In this document: positions 47,336 through 59,104 of the stretch, piece after piece
Layout: each line of letters starts with the position of its first letter
Numbering within the stretch: the first letter of the stretch is position 1
From: Takifugu bimaculatus
Lineage: Eukaryota > Chordata > Actinopteri > Tetraodontiformes > Tetraodontidae
Assembly (NCBI GenBank): GCA_004026145.2
Contig: CP034977.1
Location: 5,020,337-5,084,336, forward strand
Length of the DNA stretch: 64,000 nt
Direction: 5' to 3'
Position numbers and translations under genes: made by a program
The notes under the pieces: model-generated
Seen by the model: the letters and a program-made list of their open reading frames with translations, nothing else
Told to the model about the DNA's origin: nothing
Database searches by the model: none

Positions 47336-48350
47336 ATGAAGAAACTCAAGAACAGGAAAGGATTCAGCTGATAAAAGATAAAATGACCAAAACATTTGTG
47401 CAGAGAAGACATGAGATCATCAACCTTTCACCCAGTGTAGAGGACATCAAAGCCAGATGGCCTGCTCTGTTTGAGACGCTAATTAGAAATCTTTCTATTG
47501 TGGAGGCCTGCACTGTGGTTTTGAATATTCAGTTCTTGGATACAATACAGCTGCCTGTGGTTTCTGCTGAAAGGAGGAGGTCAACATTTTAGAGATTCTT
47601 TATTAGCATTCCAAGAGTTAGATTTTAGATTTTTATCTGAAGAAATCCAAATGATCCTACCAGCACATGCAAAGCTCATAGATTAGCATGCTATATCTTG
47701 TTTGTGTAATCTGTACAAAAAGCAAAAATATGTGGTGGTTTTATGGAGATTCATGTGCTTTGTACAGTTCCTTTGCTGGGACCAATGACAGTCAGTAGAG
47801 ACACAACTAGTTCCCTGGAAACCTCAATATTGACCCAAGTGCCAATTACATGAATGAAATTGTTAGGAGACAGTTTAACAATGATATAATCCACCTAGTG
47901 TTGAAATTTGTTTTGGGCCAGTGAATGATCTTGACATTATGAAGTTGCATATTTATTTTTGTCATTTCAGGCTTTTCCGAGCATCAGCGTGACCCGAGAT
48001 GTTGTCATTCGGTGTTTGATGGTGTATCTTGGGGAATCTACGGATCAGCTCCTAAAAGAGTGTAATGTAAGTTGAAGTACATGTGAAAAGATAGATATAC
48101 ACTTCAAGATTGAGGTTACCGTGTCATAAAGAGGCTGGTTGATAGCTGACCAGTGTTATCAGATGTAGAATGAGATCATCGATACACAAGTGACAAGAAG
48201 AAATTAATATATGCATCAATAGATTGTTTTCATTTTAAAAGTCATTTCCAAACATTTATAGCTGTGGAAACCCGAGACCAATGTCTGGGAGAGCTAATTG
48301 GATACTCTTTAACTTACTTGTCATAAAAATATGCTTTTGCAAGTATGTTG

Positions 48351-48687
48351 TGTGAGGGTGGAGTTTTGATCACCCGCGCTGTTCGTTCACTAGACTCAGA
48401 GCAACCACGCAAACAACAGGAGTTCCTTGGAAGAGCCGAGCAGCAGCTCAAGCTTCCTCTCCCAACTCTGCTCGTCTGCTGCTCGCTCACCTCTTTTATT
48501 GGTGCCAACTGAATGGGTGTCCAAACAGGATCTCATAGATCATTGCCTTCTGACATCTCCACCCATCTTAACGAACTTCTCTTATCTTGACAAACAGGAT
48601 ACATCTGGGTGCTAACACTTAAAATCTACATACCATAGCATTTAAACGATAATAGTAACAACAACAATAACAATAATTCTTCTCACA
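48351..48687. mobile_element. Solo LTR of the same retrovirus family
   Basis: 337 bp starting TGTGAGGGTG and ending TTCTCACA, same orientation as 39337-39718. They share CACCCGCGCTGTTCGTTCAC, TCAAGCTTCCTCTC and AACGATAATAGTAA. It lies in the intron between the last two exons of the SAMD3-like gene, with no retroviral sequence beside it. The flanking 4-mers GTTG and GGTG differ by one base. Confidence 0.8.
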
Positions 48688-49442
48688 GGTGAAAGTATTT
48701 AAACAGGATTATATGTGTCGTGTGTGTAACATAATTTCTCCTTTATCTGTCAGTCTGAGATAAACTGTGTTTTTGTTATTTTAGGATGCTGATGAAGACA
48801 CTGTGTCACAGGACCTCTCCATGCAGAAGATCTACAGCATCAGGACCGGTCCAGCCGAGGATCCAGATGACGTCAGTATTGTGATGGAGGGCATGGAAGT
48901 TCTGACTGCTCTGGGTACCTTCCCAAGAGCTGGCTCCATGCTTGTTGGACTGATTTATGCAGGGACCCTTGCCTATCCCAAGGAGCTTAGGTATACGTCT
49001 GAAGTCTTCCAGAAAGTCCTTCTCGAGCTGGATTGTTCAAAGTTGTCCCCAAAAGTGAACAGCCTCAAGAATAAGCTACTAGCTCAAGGAAATGCACCTT
49101 TGCAGAATGAATGAGACTTGTTAAGTCACTGTCAGAACAGTCACATGGTTGCTTTATAGGCATTGTTAAATACGTAAGTTTCAGTGCTGCAGGTGGAGCT
49201 TATATACTTTATATAGAAGGACTTTATATTGTTACAGGCAGCTGTTCTTGTACCATGTGATTACACTGTCAATGTTCCAGGTTTTTCACTGAGGAATTTA
49301 TACTTGCACAAATGAATAATGGGATCGCTCATGTGACTTTAATTTTAGCAAGCAGTGAAGATGTAAAAAATGGTTATAGACAGTGTTGAAATAAATGTTT
49401 ACCTGCTGTTTTATGCTTGGTGATCTGTTAACCAACTGGGTT

Positions 49443-49656
49443 ACTCTGGGTTAGGGTTAGAGGGTTAGGGTTAGAGGGTTAGGGTTAGAGGGTTAGGGGG
49501 TTAGGGTTAGAGGGTTAGGGTTAGAGGGTTAGGGTTAGAGGGTTAGGGTTAGGGGGTTAGGGGTTAGGGTTAGAGGGTTAGGGTTAGAGGGTTAGGGTTA
49601 GAGGGTTAGGGTTAGGGTTAGGGTTAGAGGGTTAGAGGGTTAGAGGGTTAGGGTAG
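49443..49656. repeat. TTAGGG/TTAGAGGG array
   Basis: About 210 bp of GGGTTAGAGGGTTAGGGTTA units, about 330 bp after the SAMD3-like stop codon. Confidence 0.95.
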
Positions 49657-50469
49657 CAAGACTGCACGATATTGAGTGGATAATACGTAAAGAAAATATG
49701 GCAACAAAGTGACATTCAGTATTATTGAATGGATTTTAAATCCTGTGATTGCAACTCTAAGTTGAATTTAAACAATTTATTTAGTTATAGATGTATAACA
49801 ATAACGGTGTAAATGTGTTGAGTTTAGGAACAATTTGCTGAAATATAAGTAGATATAATTTATTTTATTGAGTGGATCTCAATTATTTCTGTCCAGATAT
49901 TTAATACTTTTCTTTCAATTTTGCTGAGATAACTGATGAATATAAGTCAGTTTCAGCTAAATAATCAGTAAATGTTAATCATCTTTCCCCAGATATTTAG
50001 TAAATCTTAATTACTTTTATTCAGATAATTAGTAAACATAAATCAATTTTCCTTGTGAAAGTGATTTGTATTTGCTTAATATTTCCTGGGTGTATAACTC
50101 ATCATTTTGGCTACTATTAATAAATCCAACACATTTTAACTATTGCATTCATTAACCTGCACTTGTTTTTTTTAGTTTAAATGTAGTTAATTTATTCAAT
50201 ACTTTTTACTAAAAGTTGCAGTTATTAAAATCTACTCAATTATATTACGTGTCTTTGTTGCCATAATTTTTTTAAGCAATCATTGGTCACAATTTTATAT
50301 CTAGTTATTGCATAATAAAGACATGAACAAAGCCTGGTTGTTGGACTTTCCACATTTCAAATGGGTGTTGTCCTTCCATCTGTACATTCCGCACCGATTT
50401 CCAAAGCTGCCATCAGAACCAGGGCCCTGTGTGATTGTGGACCACCTCTTCAGCCGCCTCGTGGGTGGT
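49657..50469. other. AT-rich interval without recognised gene
   Basis: Unique, very AT-rich sequence. The right end presumably contains the 3' UTR of the minus-strand interleukin gene. A minus-strand AATAAA was not assigned with confidence. Confidence 0.4.
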
Positions 50470-53319
50470 TTAGCAGTTGTCCGCGTTCATGCGCTGCAGA
50501 ACTGTCAGAAGGTCCCCGAGGAACTGCTCGGTAGCTCGCTCTGCGTGGACTTCACACTGGAGGCAGTCCGGCTGAGGCTGAGGCTGAGGCTGGATGCAGA
50601 AACAAGACTTCAGAACCAGCACAGCATGGGAGGAATCGGGAGGAAGGTGCAGTTCAACAGCAGGTGGCGGCAGGATGAGGTCACATCCCTCGCCGTACGC
50701 AGCACAACTAACCCTAACCCTAACCCTAACTAACCCTAACCCTGTCAGCCTAATTGCTGAAGGTCACATGTTTGTGGACGTGGTCTGAGAATCAGGCTCA
50801 AGAGCGATTAGCTTAAAACCAGTTAATAATTTAAATACTGAAATAATCCATTTCTGACTAGTTTGAACAGAAACCTGAAACGTGAGAGCTTTGCCCGACA
50901 CATCCTGACCCATAAATCACCTGGAATGGGGATCCAGCGACGTTTCTCAGCATACGGATCAGGCTGAAGGCCTTACTTTCCGACTCGCGTTGCAGAACCT
51001 TTACTTCCTCAGCGAAGCACATCAAGGTGGATTTGGGACACTTCTGCTGGGAAGAGAGAACAGAGGCTGGAGTCAGGCTGCGACCACACGGACAACCAGA
51101 TTGCAACCTTTGTTTCTCCTCTGCTCCTTTCACGTTAGCTAACCCTAACCCTAACCCTAACCCTAACCCTAACCCTAACCCTAACCCTATCCCTATCCCT
51201 ATCCCTATCCCTATCCCTATCCCTAACCCTAACCCTAACCCCTAACCCCTACCCCTAACCCCTAACCCTAACCCCTAACCCCTAACCCTAACCCTATCCC
51301 TATCCTATCCTAACCCTAACCCTAACCCCTAACCCTAACCCTATCCCTAACCCTAACGCTAACGCTAACCCCTAACCCTAACCCTATCCCTATCCCTAAC
51401 CCTAACCCCTAACCCTAACCCTATCCCTATCCCTATCCCTAACCCTAACCCTAACCCTATCCCTATCCCTAAACCTAACCCTAACCCTAACCCCTAACCC
51501 TATCCCTATCCCTAACCCCTAACCCTAACCCCTAACCCTAACCCTAACCCTTCCTAACCCCAACCCCCTAACCCTAACCCTAACCCCTAACCCTCTAACC
51601 CTAACCCCTAACCCCTAACCCTAACCCTTCCTAACCCCAACCCCCTAACCCTAACCCCTAACTCTAACCCTTAACCCTATCCCTAACCCTAACCCCTAAC
51701 CCTCTAACCCTAACCCCCTAACCCTAACCCAAACCGTTCCTAACCCTAACCCTAACCCTAACCCCCTAACCCTAACCCCTAACCCTAACCCCCTAACCCT
51801 AACCCTAACCACTAACCCTATCCCTAACCCTAACTCTAACCCTAACCCTAACCCCAACCCTTCCTAACCCTAACCCCTAACCCTAACCCCTAACCCCTAA
51901 CCCCTAACCCTAACCCTTCCTAACCCTAACCCCAACCCTTCCTAACCCTAACCCCTAACCCTATCCCTAACCCTAACCCTTAACCCTAACCCTTCCTAAC
52001 CCTAACCCCCTAACCCTAACCCTTCCTAACCCTAACTCCCTAACCCTAACCCCCTAACCCTCTAACCCTAACCCTAACCCTAACCCCCTAACCCTAACCC
52101 TAACCCCCAACCCTAACCCTAACCCCCAACCCTAACCCTAACCCCCTAACCCTTCCTAACCCTAACCCCTAACCCTAACCCCCTAACCCTAACCCCTAAC
52201 CCTAACCCTTCTTAACCCTAACTCTAACCCTTCCTAACCCTAACCCCCTAACCCTATCCCACTAACCCTAACCCTAACAACCGCAGCAACTGGTACCTGA
52301 GCACAGCTTTTACCTGCCATAGCCGGATCCCAGCAACCTAAGCTGATGATGGTTTTGTCTAAACGAGCAGCCAATCATCTGCAAACATCAGGAATCATCT
52401 CGGTAGGGGATTCTCCCACCAACGGAGATCCATCAACACAGTTAGCACCGGCTAACTTTGAGGCTAGAGGTCCAGGGAAATATGCTATCAGGTTTTAGTG
52501 GTGGGTGTGGAAGTAGTCACGAGGCTTTAGAAATCTGACACCTCACCCCTGACTATGGAGAACCTCCTCCCCCACCAACCCTAACCCCAGCTATGTCTTC
52601 AACATGGTCAAGCTCTCATCAAAGACATGAAGTATACGAGAGTGTTCGTACTATGTAGTCGTCGATGGTTGGCGTGTACAGTCTGGAGTCCAAACCCGTC
52701 TGTGGACAAAGACACAGCTTTTAGAAGGTGATCAAGTGACCATCCAGCGTCAGTATATCTATAGATCATCATTATAGAGCTCCACAACCAACTCGTCTCC
52801 AACAAGCAACCGTTGAGTCCTGAGGCGAAGGAGGAGAAGAGACCAAAGTCAGACTGACAGATGATGAAAAGCAGATCTCATTTACGCCAACATTCCAGAG
52901 TTTTATCACATGAGACCTGGCGAGACTGCTGAGTGCTTCACATCACAGACGAAGAGGTGGAAACTGAACGGACGGCTTTTCAAACAGGGAAGAGAGAAGA
53001 GGACGAGAGAGAAGAGGTGGAGAGCCTGCAGGCTGCTCTTGCGACACCACCACCATCTTAAACAGGTTTTTCAAGAACGTGACGACTCAGATTAGACAAG
53101 GAATTTAGCAGGTCCGTCCACAGCGAGTGTGTTGAAGGATTCTGTCGGTAAAAAAGAGCCACTGAGCAGCTCGCAGGTATGTTGATTAAAGGAGGGGGGG
53201 CGTACCAAACTGGACGTGCTGTTGATGAGCGTCTGGACACTGATGATGATGTCGTAGGAACATGCTTTCTTGGCCGCCAGCTGCAGCGCCACAGTGAGCA
53301 GAAAGATGACACACAGCAT
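50470..53319 (-). CDS. il15l: Interleukin-15-like four-helix cytokine
   Basis: Members of the IL-2/IL-15 family are secreted cytokines that signal to lymphocytes through common-gamma-chain receptors. Four minus-strand exons, all joined in phase 0, give 135 residues: 53319-53206, 52699-52652, 51046-50921, 50589-50470. Residues 1-19 (MLCVIFLLTVALQLAAKKA) form a signal peptide, then helix A CSYDIIISVQTLINSTSSL. Exon 2 reads DSRLYTPTIDDYI. Exon 3 has CPKSTLMCFAEEVKVLQRES and exon 4 has PDCLQCEVHAERATEQFLGD, ending NADNC. The cysteine pairs C57-x6-C64 and C105-x2-C108 have the spacing of the IL-15 disulphide cysteines. LYTP before the first pair fits IL-15/IL-15L. IL-15L is preferred over IL-15 only by impression. 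An upstream in-frame ATG at 53409 would bury the signal peptide. Confidence 0.75.
51138..52280. repeat. (TAACCC)n-like array in the interleukin intron
   Basis: About 1.1 kb of CCCTAA with CCCTAT, CCCCTAA and CCCTTCCTAA variants, between exons 2 and 3 of the interleukin-15-like gene. A shorter tract lies at 50709-50745. Confidence 0.95.
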
Positions 53320-54044
53320 TCGCCCACCTCTCCACCTGACCCTGGAAGCCAAAGTGTCCCCTGAGCTCAGAACATGGTCCCACACTCGAGCAGCATCCAG
53401 GTTCAGCATTCTTAGCGGCTCACGTGATCCTGGCAGAAGAAGCTTAAACAGACAGAAGCCTTTGGAATCCAGAGAATCCAGAGAGCAAGCAGTGCTCCCC
53501 CCAACGGACTCCAGAGAAGCTCATAGCAGCTGCTGCGACTCCATCAGAGAGAGAACGGCTTTCCAGCAGCAGATCGCCACTCCCATTACTGCTTCCTGTT
53601 CCAATGGGAGCGTCCTCAGATTTTACCCTTTTCTTCTTCCTCCTCTCTGGCTTTGAATTTTACCCCCTCCCAATCTACCAATCCTGCTCCTCCTCTTTTC
53701 CCTCCTATCCTTAACTCTTTAGTCCTGATTACCCCCAATGTTCTTGAGACCCAATGCAACAGAACTCCTGAATTTCTAGAATACGATTATTGCTTTGTTG
53801 TCTGGCTACAGCAGAAGGGACAAGTAGCTGGAACGGGCCTGGAGGAGGGTTCTGCAGCTCCAGCACAGATGTTGGACCGTTTAGTGGTGGTCCAGCGCTG
53901 CCGAAGTCATTGTTGTTGTTACTGGGACGTGGATCAGCCATGGATTCAAGAGTTTCAGCTCCTCAATTCAAACGTTCTTGAAAATTAGCTGCTGCTAAAG
54001 TGTGTGAATACGCGAAAGGTTGATCCACAGCAGCAGGAACATCA
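53320..54044. other. Interval upstream of the interleukin gene
   Basis: Should contain its promoter. A minus-strand frame at 53941-53729 begins MADPRPSNNNNDFGSAGPPL and is proline/asparagine-rich. It could be a first exon or a retroelement gag start; not recognised. Confidence 0.3.
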
Positions 54045-57000
54045 GCACTCCCCTCATGCAGGGAGCACTCCCCTCATGCAGGGAGCACTCCCCTCATGCA
54101 GGGAGCACTCCCCTGGTGCAGGGAGCACTCCCCTGGTGCAGGGAGCACTCCCCTGGTGCAGGGAGTACTCCCCTCATGCAGGGAGCACTCCCCTCATGCA
54201 GGGAGCACTCCCCTGGTGCAGGGAGCACTCCCCTGGTGCAGGGAGCACTCCCTTGGTGCAGGGAGCACTCCCCTGGTGCATTGAGCACTCCCCTGGTGCA
54301 GGGAGCACTCCCCTCATGCAGGGAGCACTCCCCTGGTGCAGGGAGCACTCCCCTGGTGCATTGAGCACTCCCCTGGTGCAGGGAGCACTCCCCTCATGCA
54401 GGGAGCACTCCCCTGGTGCAGGGAGCACTCCCCTGGTGCTGGGAGCACTCCCCTCATGCAGGGAGCACTCCCCTGGTGCATTGAGCACTCCCCTGGTGCA
54501 GGGAGCACTCCCCTGGTGCATTGAGCACTCCCCTGGTGCAGGGAGCACTCCCCTGGTGCAGGGAGCACTCCCCTGGTGCATTGAGCACTCCCCTCATGCT
54601 GGGAGCACTCCCCTGGTGCAGGGAGCACTCCCCTGGTGCAGAGAGCACTCCCTCATGCAGGGAGCACTCCCCTGGTGCATTGAGCACTCCCCTCATGCAG
54701 GGAGCACTCCCCTGGTGCAGGGAGCACTCCCCTGGTGCAGAGAGCACTCCCTCATGCAGGGAGCACTCCCCTGGTGCATTGAGCACTCCCCTCATGCAGG
54801 GAGCACTCCCCTGGTGCAGGGAGCACTCCCCTGGTGCAGAGAGCACTCCCTCATGCAGGGAGCACTCCCCTCTGTGAGCACTCCCCTCATGCAGGGAGCA
54901 CTCCCCTGGTGCAGGGAGCACTCCCCTCATGCAGGGAGCACTCCCCTCATGCAGGGAGCACTCCCCTGGTGCATTGAGCACTCCCCTCATGCTGGGAGCA
55001 CTCCCCTGGTGCAGGGAGCACTCCCCTGGTGCAGGGAGCACTCCCCTCATGCTGGGAACACTCCCCTGGTGCATTGAGCACTCCCCTCATGCAGGGAGCA
55101 CTCCCCTCATGCAGGGAGCACTCCCCTCGCACTGGGAGCACTCCCCTGGTGCAGGGAGTACTCCCCTGGTGCAGGGAGCACTTCCCTCATGCAGGGAGCA
55201 CTCCCCTCATGCAGGGAGCACTCCCCTCATGCAGGGAGCACTCCCCTGGTGCAGGGAGCACTCCCCTCATGCAGGGAGCACTCCCCTGGTGCAGGGAGCA
55301 CTCCCCTCATGCTGGGAGCACTCCCCTGGTGCAGGGAGCACTCCCCTCATGCTGGGAGCACTCCCCTGGTGCAGGGAGCACTCCCCTCATGCTGGGAGCA
55401 CTCCCCTGGTGCAGGGAGCACTCCCCTGGTGCAGGGAGTACTCCCCTGGTGCATTGAGCACTCCCCTCATGCTGGGAACACTCCCCTGGTGCATTGAGCA
55501 CTCCCCTGGTGCAGGGAGCACTCCCCTCATGCTGGGAACACTCCCCTGGTGCAGGGAGCACTCCCCTCATGCAGGGAGCACTCCCCTCATGCAGGGAGCA
55601 CTCCCCTCATGCAGGGAGCACTCCCTCGCACTGGGAACACTCCCCTGGTGCATTGAGCACTCCCCTCATGCTGGGAGCACTCCCCTCATGCAGGGAGCAC
55701 TCCCCTGGTGCAGGGAGCACTCCCCTCATGCAGCGAGCACTCCCCTGGTGCAGGGAGCACTCCCCTGGTGCAGGGAGCACTCCCCTCATGCAGGGAGCAC
55801 TCCCCTGGTGCAGGGAGCACTCCCCTCATGCAGGGAGCACTCCCCTCATGCAGGGAGCACTCCCCTGGTGCAGAGAGCACTCCCTCATGCAGGGAGCACT
55901 CCCCTGGTGCAGGGAGTACTCCCCTGGTGCAGGGAGCACTCCCCTCATGCAGGGAGCACTCCCCTGGTGCAGGGAGCACTCCCCTGGTGCAGGGAGCACT
56001 CCCCTGGTGCAGGGAGCACTCCCCTCATGCAGGGAGCACTCCCCTCATGCAGGGAGCACTCCCCTCATGCTGGGAGCACTCCCCTGGTGCAGAGAGCACT
56101 CCCCTCATGCTGGGAGCACTCTCCTGGTGCAGGGAGCACTCCCCTGGTGCAGAGAGCACTCCCTCATGCAGGGAGCACTCCCCTGGTGCATTGAGCACTC
56201 CCCTCATGCAGGGAGCACTCCCCTGGTGCAGGGAGCACTCCCCTGGTGCAGGGAGCACTCCCCTCATGCAGGGAGCACTCCCCTGGTGCAGGGAGCACTC
56301 CCCTCGTGCAGGGATCACTCCCCTGGTGCAGGGAGCACTCCCCTCATGCAGGGAGCACTCCCCTGGTGCATTGAGCACTCCCCTCATGCTGGGAGCACTC
56401 CCCTGGTGCAGGGAGCACTCCTCTGGTGCAGGGAGTACTCCCCTGGTGCATTGAGCACTCCCCTCATGCTGGGAGCACTCCCCTCATGCAGGGAGCACTC
56501 CCCTCGCACTGGGAGCACTCCCCTGGTGCAGGGAGTACTCCCCTGGTGCAGGGAGCACTTCCCTCATGCAGGGAGCACTCCCCTCGTGCAGGGAGCACTC
56601 CCCTGGTGCAGGGAGCACTCCCCTCATGCAGGGAGCACTCCCCTCATGCAGGGAGCACTCCCCTGGTGCAGGGAGCACTCCCCTCATGCTGGGAGCACTC
56701 CCCTCATGCTGGGAGCACTCCCCTCATGCAGGGAGCACTCCCCTGGTGCAGGGAGCACTCCCCTGGTGCAGGGAGCACTCCCCTCATGCTGGGAGCACTC
56801 CCCTCATGCAGGGAGCACTCCCCTCGCACTGGGAGCACTCCCCTGGTGCAGGGAGCACTCCCCTCATGCAGGGAGCACTCCCCTCGCACTGGGAGCACTC
56901 CCCTGGTGCAGCGAGCACTCCCCTCATGCTGGGAACACTCCCCTGGTGCAGGGAGCACTCTCCCTCATGCAGGGAGCACTCCCCTGGTGCAGGGAGCACT

Positions 57001-57417
57001 CCCCTGGTGCAGCGAGCACTCCCCTCATGCTGGGAGCACTCCCCTGGTGCAGGGAGCACTCCCCTCATGCAGGGAGCACTCCCCTGGTGCAGGGAGCACT
57101 CCCCTCATGCTGGGAGCACTCCCCTGGTGCAGGGAGCACTCCCCTGGTGCTGGGAGCACTCCCCTGGTGCAGCGAGCACTCCCCTGGTGCTGGGAGCACT
57201 CCCCTGGTGCAGCGAGCACTCCCCTCATGCTGGGAACACTCCCCTGGTGCAGGGAGCACTCCCCTCATGCAGGGAGCACTCCCCTCATGCAGGGAGCACT
57301 CCCCTCATGCAGGGAGCACTCCCCTGGTGCAGCGAGCACTCCCCTCGCACTGGGAGCACTCCCCTGGTGCAGGGAGCACTCCCCTCGCACTGGGAGCACT
57401 CCCCTCGCACTGGGAAA
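54045..57417. repeat. 20-bp minisatellite, about 168 copies
   Basis: Units CTGGTGCAGGGAGCACTCCC and CTCATGCAGGGAGCACTCCC in irregular order. Less common variants are TGCATTGAGCA, CATGCTGGGAGCA and TCGCACTGGGAGCA. Each unit includes GGGAGCACTCCC, a 5-bp inverted repeat around CA. Because 20 is not a multiple of three, every frame on both strands is a shifted version of one peptide pattern, which yields frames up to 659 codons with no biological meaning. Confidence 0.97.
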
Positions 57418-58067
57418 CTTCCCTCATGGGGACTACCCTTGGCACTGGAAGCTCTTTGTCTTCCTCCTTTTGAGCCCTTACTGGCAAGTTTTGTAAATTA
57501 ACTATATCAGTGATTATGTTGATTCATGAACCTTATTGTAATTTTTGGATCCAAACTTTCTCACAAGATTAGGGTCCATCCAATCCACTTTAGGGATCTG
57601 TATTCTCACCAGCAGGTGGTGCTCAATCTCAAACACTGAACCTTCAGTACTTAAACTGGGACTGGGGAGGTGGCGGCCATTTTCCTCCCAGTAAACATCA
57701 GAGCTAAAGGCTAAATAAGGCTGCACAAAGGAGCCAGGAAGAAAACGGATCGACGCTCAGGTCAGATCCATCTTTACGTTCCAAAGATATTTGAGCTTTA
57801 CGTCAGTCATCTTTACTAAATTCACCAAAGTTCAGAGGAGTAATAACCAGACTGCTCCGTCTGCACACTCACACACACACACACACACAGACTCTCACAC
57901 ACACATAGACTCTCACACACACTCACACACACACACACAGACTCTCACACACTCACACACACACTCTCACTCTCATACACACACACACAGACTCTCACAC
58001 ACACACTCACACACATGCACACAGACTCTCACACACTCACACACACACACAGACTCTCACACACTCA
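57418..58067. repeat. Unique tail and (CA)n microsatellite
   Basis: 57418-57865 is unique sequence without a gene I can support. 57866-58067 is ACACACAGACTCTCACAC repeats running into the gap. Confidence 0.8.
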
Positions 58068-58167
58068 NNNNNNNNNNNNNNNNNNNNNNNNNNNNNNNNN
58101 NNNNNNNNNNNNNNNNNNNNNNNNNNNNNNNNNNNNNNNNNNNNNNNNNNNNNNNNNNNNNNNNNNN
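58068..58167. other. Assembly gap (100 N)
   Basis: Second 100-N placeholder, again at the end of a simple repeat. Confidence 0.99.
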
Positions 58168-59104
58168 TGGGAACGGCAGGTAGCCGGGGGCTGGTGCCAT
58201 CTGCGCCCCCTCCACAGATGGAAAAAATCACCCTCAACACGGAATATTAAGAGATGAGATTCCAACGGCTTAATTCAGCAAAGCAATTAACGACTTAAAG
58301 GAAAAGGAAGGCGTGGTCATTCATTATTCATCAGACCAGGAGACGGTTTCAGAGGGGGGGGGGGGGTGGGGGGGGGGTGGACAACCAACCAGGGACGTTC
58401 ACGTGGGGCAGGTGGGGAGACGTGCCGGGAAAAAAGGCTCCAAAGGCAACAAGTGAACCCGGAAAAATGTGCCAAAATCCCAGAGGTGGGCCACCCCCCC
58501 CCCACCCCCCCCAGGAGAAACAGCCGAACCCTCGTGGGATGAGAACCAAAGACTGGTAGTAAGGACGGGTGACCAAGAAGAAGCTTCCGCTTCCGACGTT
58601 CTGCTGTTAAACTCCAGCCTCCAGCCCGGCGCCATCTTGGCTGCAGTTGGGCGCCTCTCCACTAGAGGGCGCCTCACTACATCAGGTTTGAACCTACAAC
58701 CTTCTGAAGCAGGAAGATCACAGTCAAACCAGATTCTGGGTCATTCAGGACCCACAGCAGCTGGCAGCGCCTCACATTGTTCTGGAGGCCCAGTTTGATG
58801 AATGAGTTGGTTTCTTAAAGTGGGTTTTTGCACATCAACAACTTGAGCGTCACTTTGATACTTTTTGATTTTCTGCTTTGATCTGCAGAGATGAACAGAC
58901 TATGTTAGGGGTCATCATCACTCACCCTGTGCCCCCCCCCCCCTTCTGTGTCTTGACTGTGTATTTCCAGGCTGGGCGGGGCTGCTTCCAGGCTCACGCC
59001 CATCACGCACCCTGCACACCTGCACCTCATCAGGTGATCAGCCACACCTGCTTTAAGCCTGGCCCACATCTGGCCTCTGCAGCTCCTGACAGACCCGGAG
59101 ACGG
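58168..59104. other. Interval without recognised gene
   Basis: Contains G-rich and C-rich tracts (about 58350-58380, 58490-58515, 58925-58940) but no coding exon I can defend. Confidence 0.4.

Larger units (their letters stand above)
44224..49114 (+). pseudogene. SAMD3-like multicopy fish gene, decayed copy
   Basis: I recognise the type as a large family in fish genomes annotated as uncharacterised or sterile-alpha-motif-domain-3-like proteins; function unknown and possibly transposon-derived. Parts: 44254-44523 (VDDFEVCNPLGTLRKK; LLCKAIDVKHFGYKAVLEPL) interrupted by a solo LTR, 45125-45840 (VVADNLGAHS; PPDVLHDPFEGIVPRELAL; GGNAHENWALIRLLPLIVG), 45877-47592 (RRRTTERCQPWPKHFPIPQF, a 20-copy repeat, SPSVEDIKARWPALFETL), 47971-48066 and 48785-49114 (VSIVMEGMEVLTALGTFPRA). 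Borders at 47971/48066/48785 are good splice sites in phase 0. A frameshift near 45585 puts a stop before GGNAHENW, a stop splits 45842 from 45877, and the exon ending at 47592 lacks an obvious donor. The N-terminal part is missing beyond the LINE/ERV block. Confidence 0.7.

Noticed and set aside
46492..47412. Two other long frames over the 39-bp repeat (QRLTTSLLTQ and REVVNLCLS patterns)
   Set aside because: Shadows of the repeat in other frames. Only the AEVNYLPPYP frame continues into family sequence on both sides.
39337..48687. A single provirus with 5' LTR at 48351 and 3' LTR at 39337
   Set aside because: No primer-binding site or retroviral sequence lies next to the LTR at 48351, and unrelated gene exons fill the space. 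Two separate insertions are more likely.
53320..53409. ATG at 53409 as the interleukin start
   Set aside because: It would put 30 polar residues before the hydrophobic leader and hide the signal peptide. It may instead be an upstream leader start, as is common in IL-15 genes.
54004..57501. Frames of up to 659 codons over the 20-bp array
   Set aside because: All three plus-strand frames and the minus frames show the same peptide pattern shifted, as expected for a 20-bp repeat. No splice or start context.
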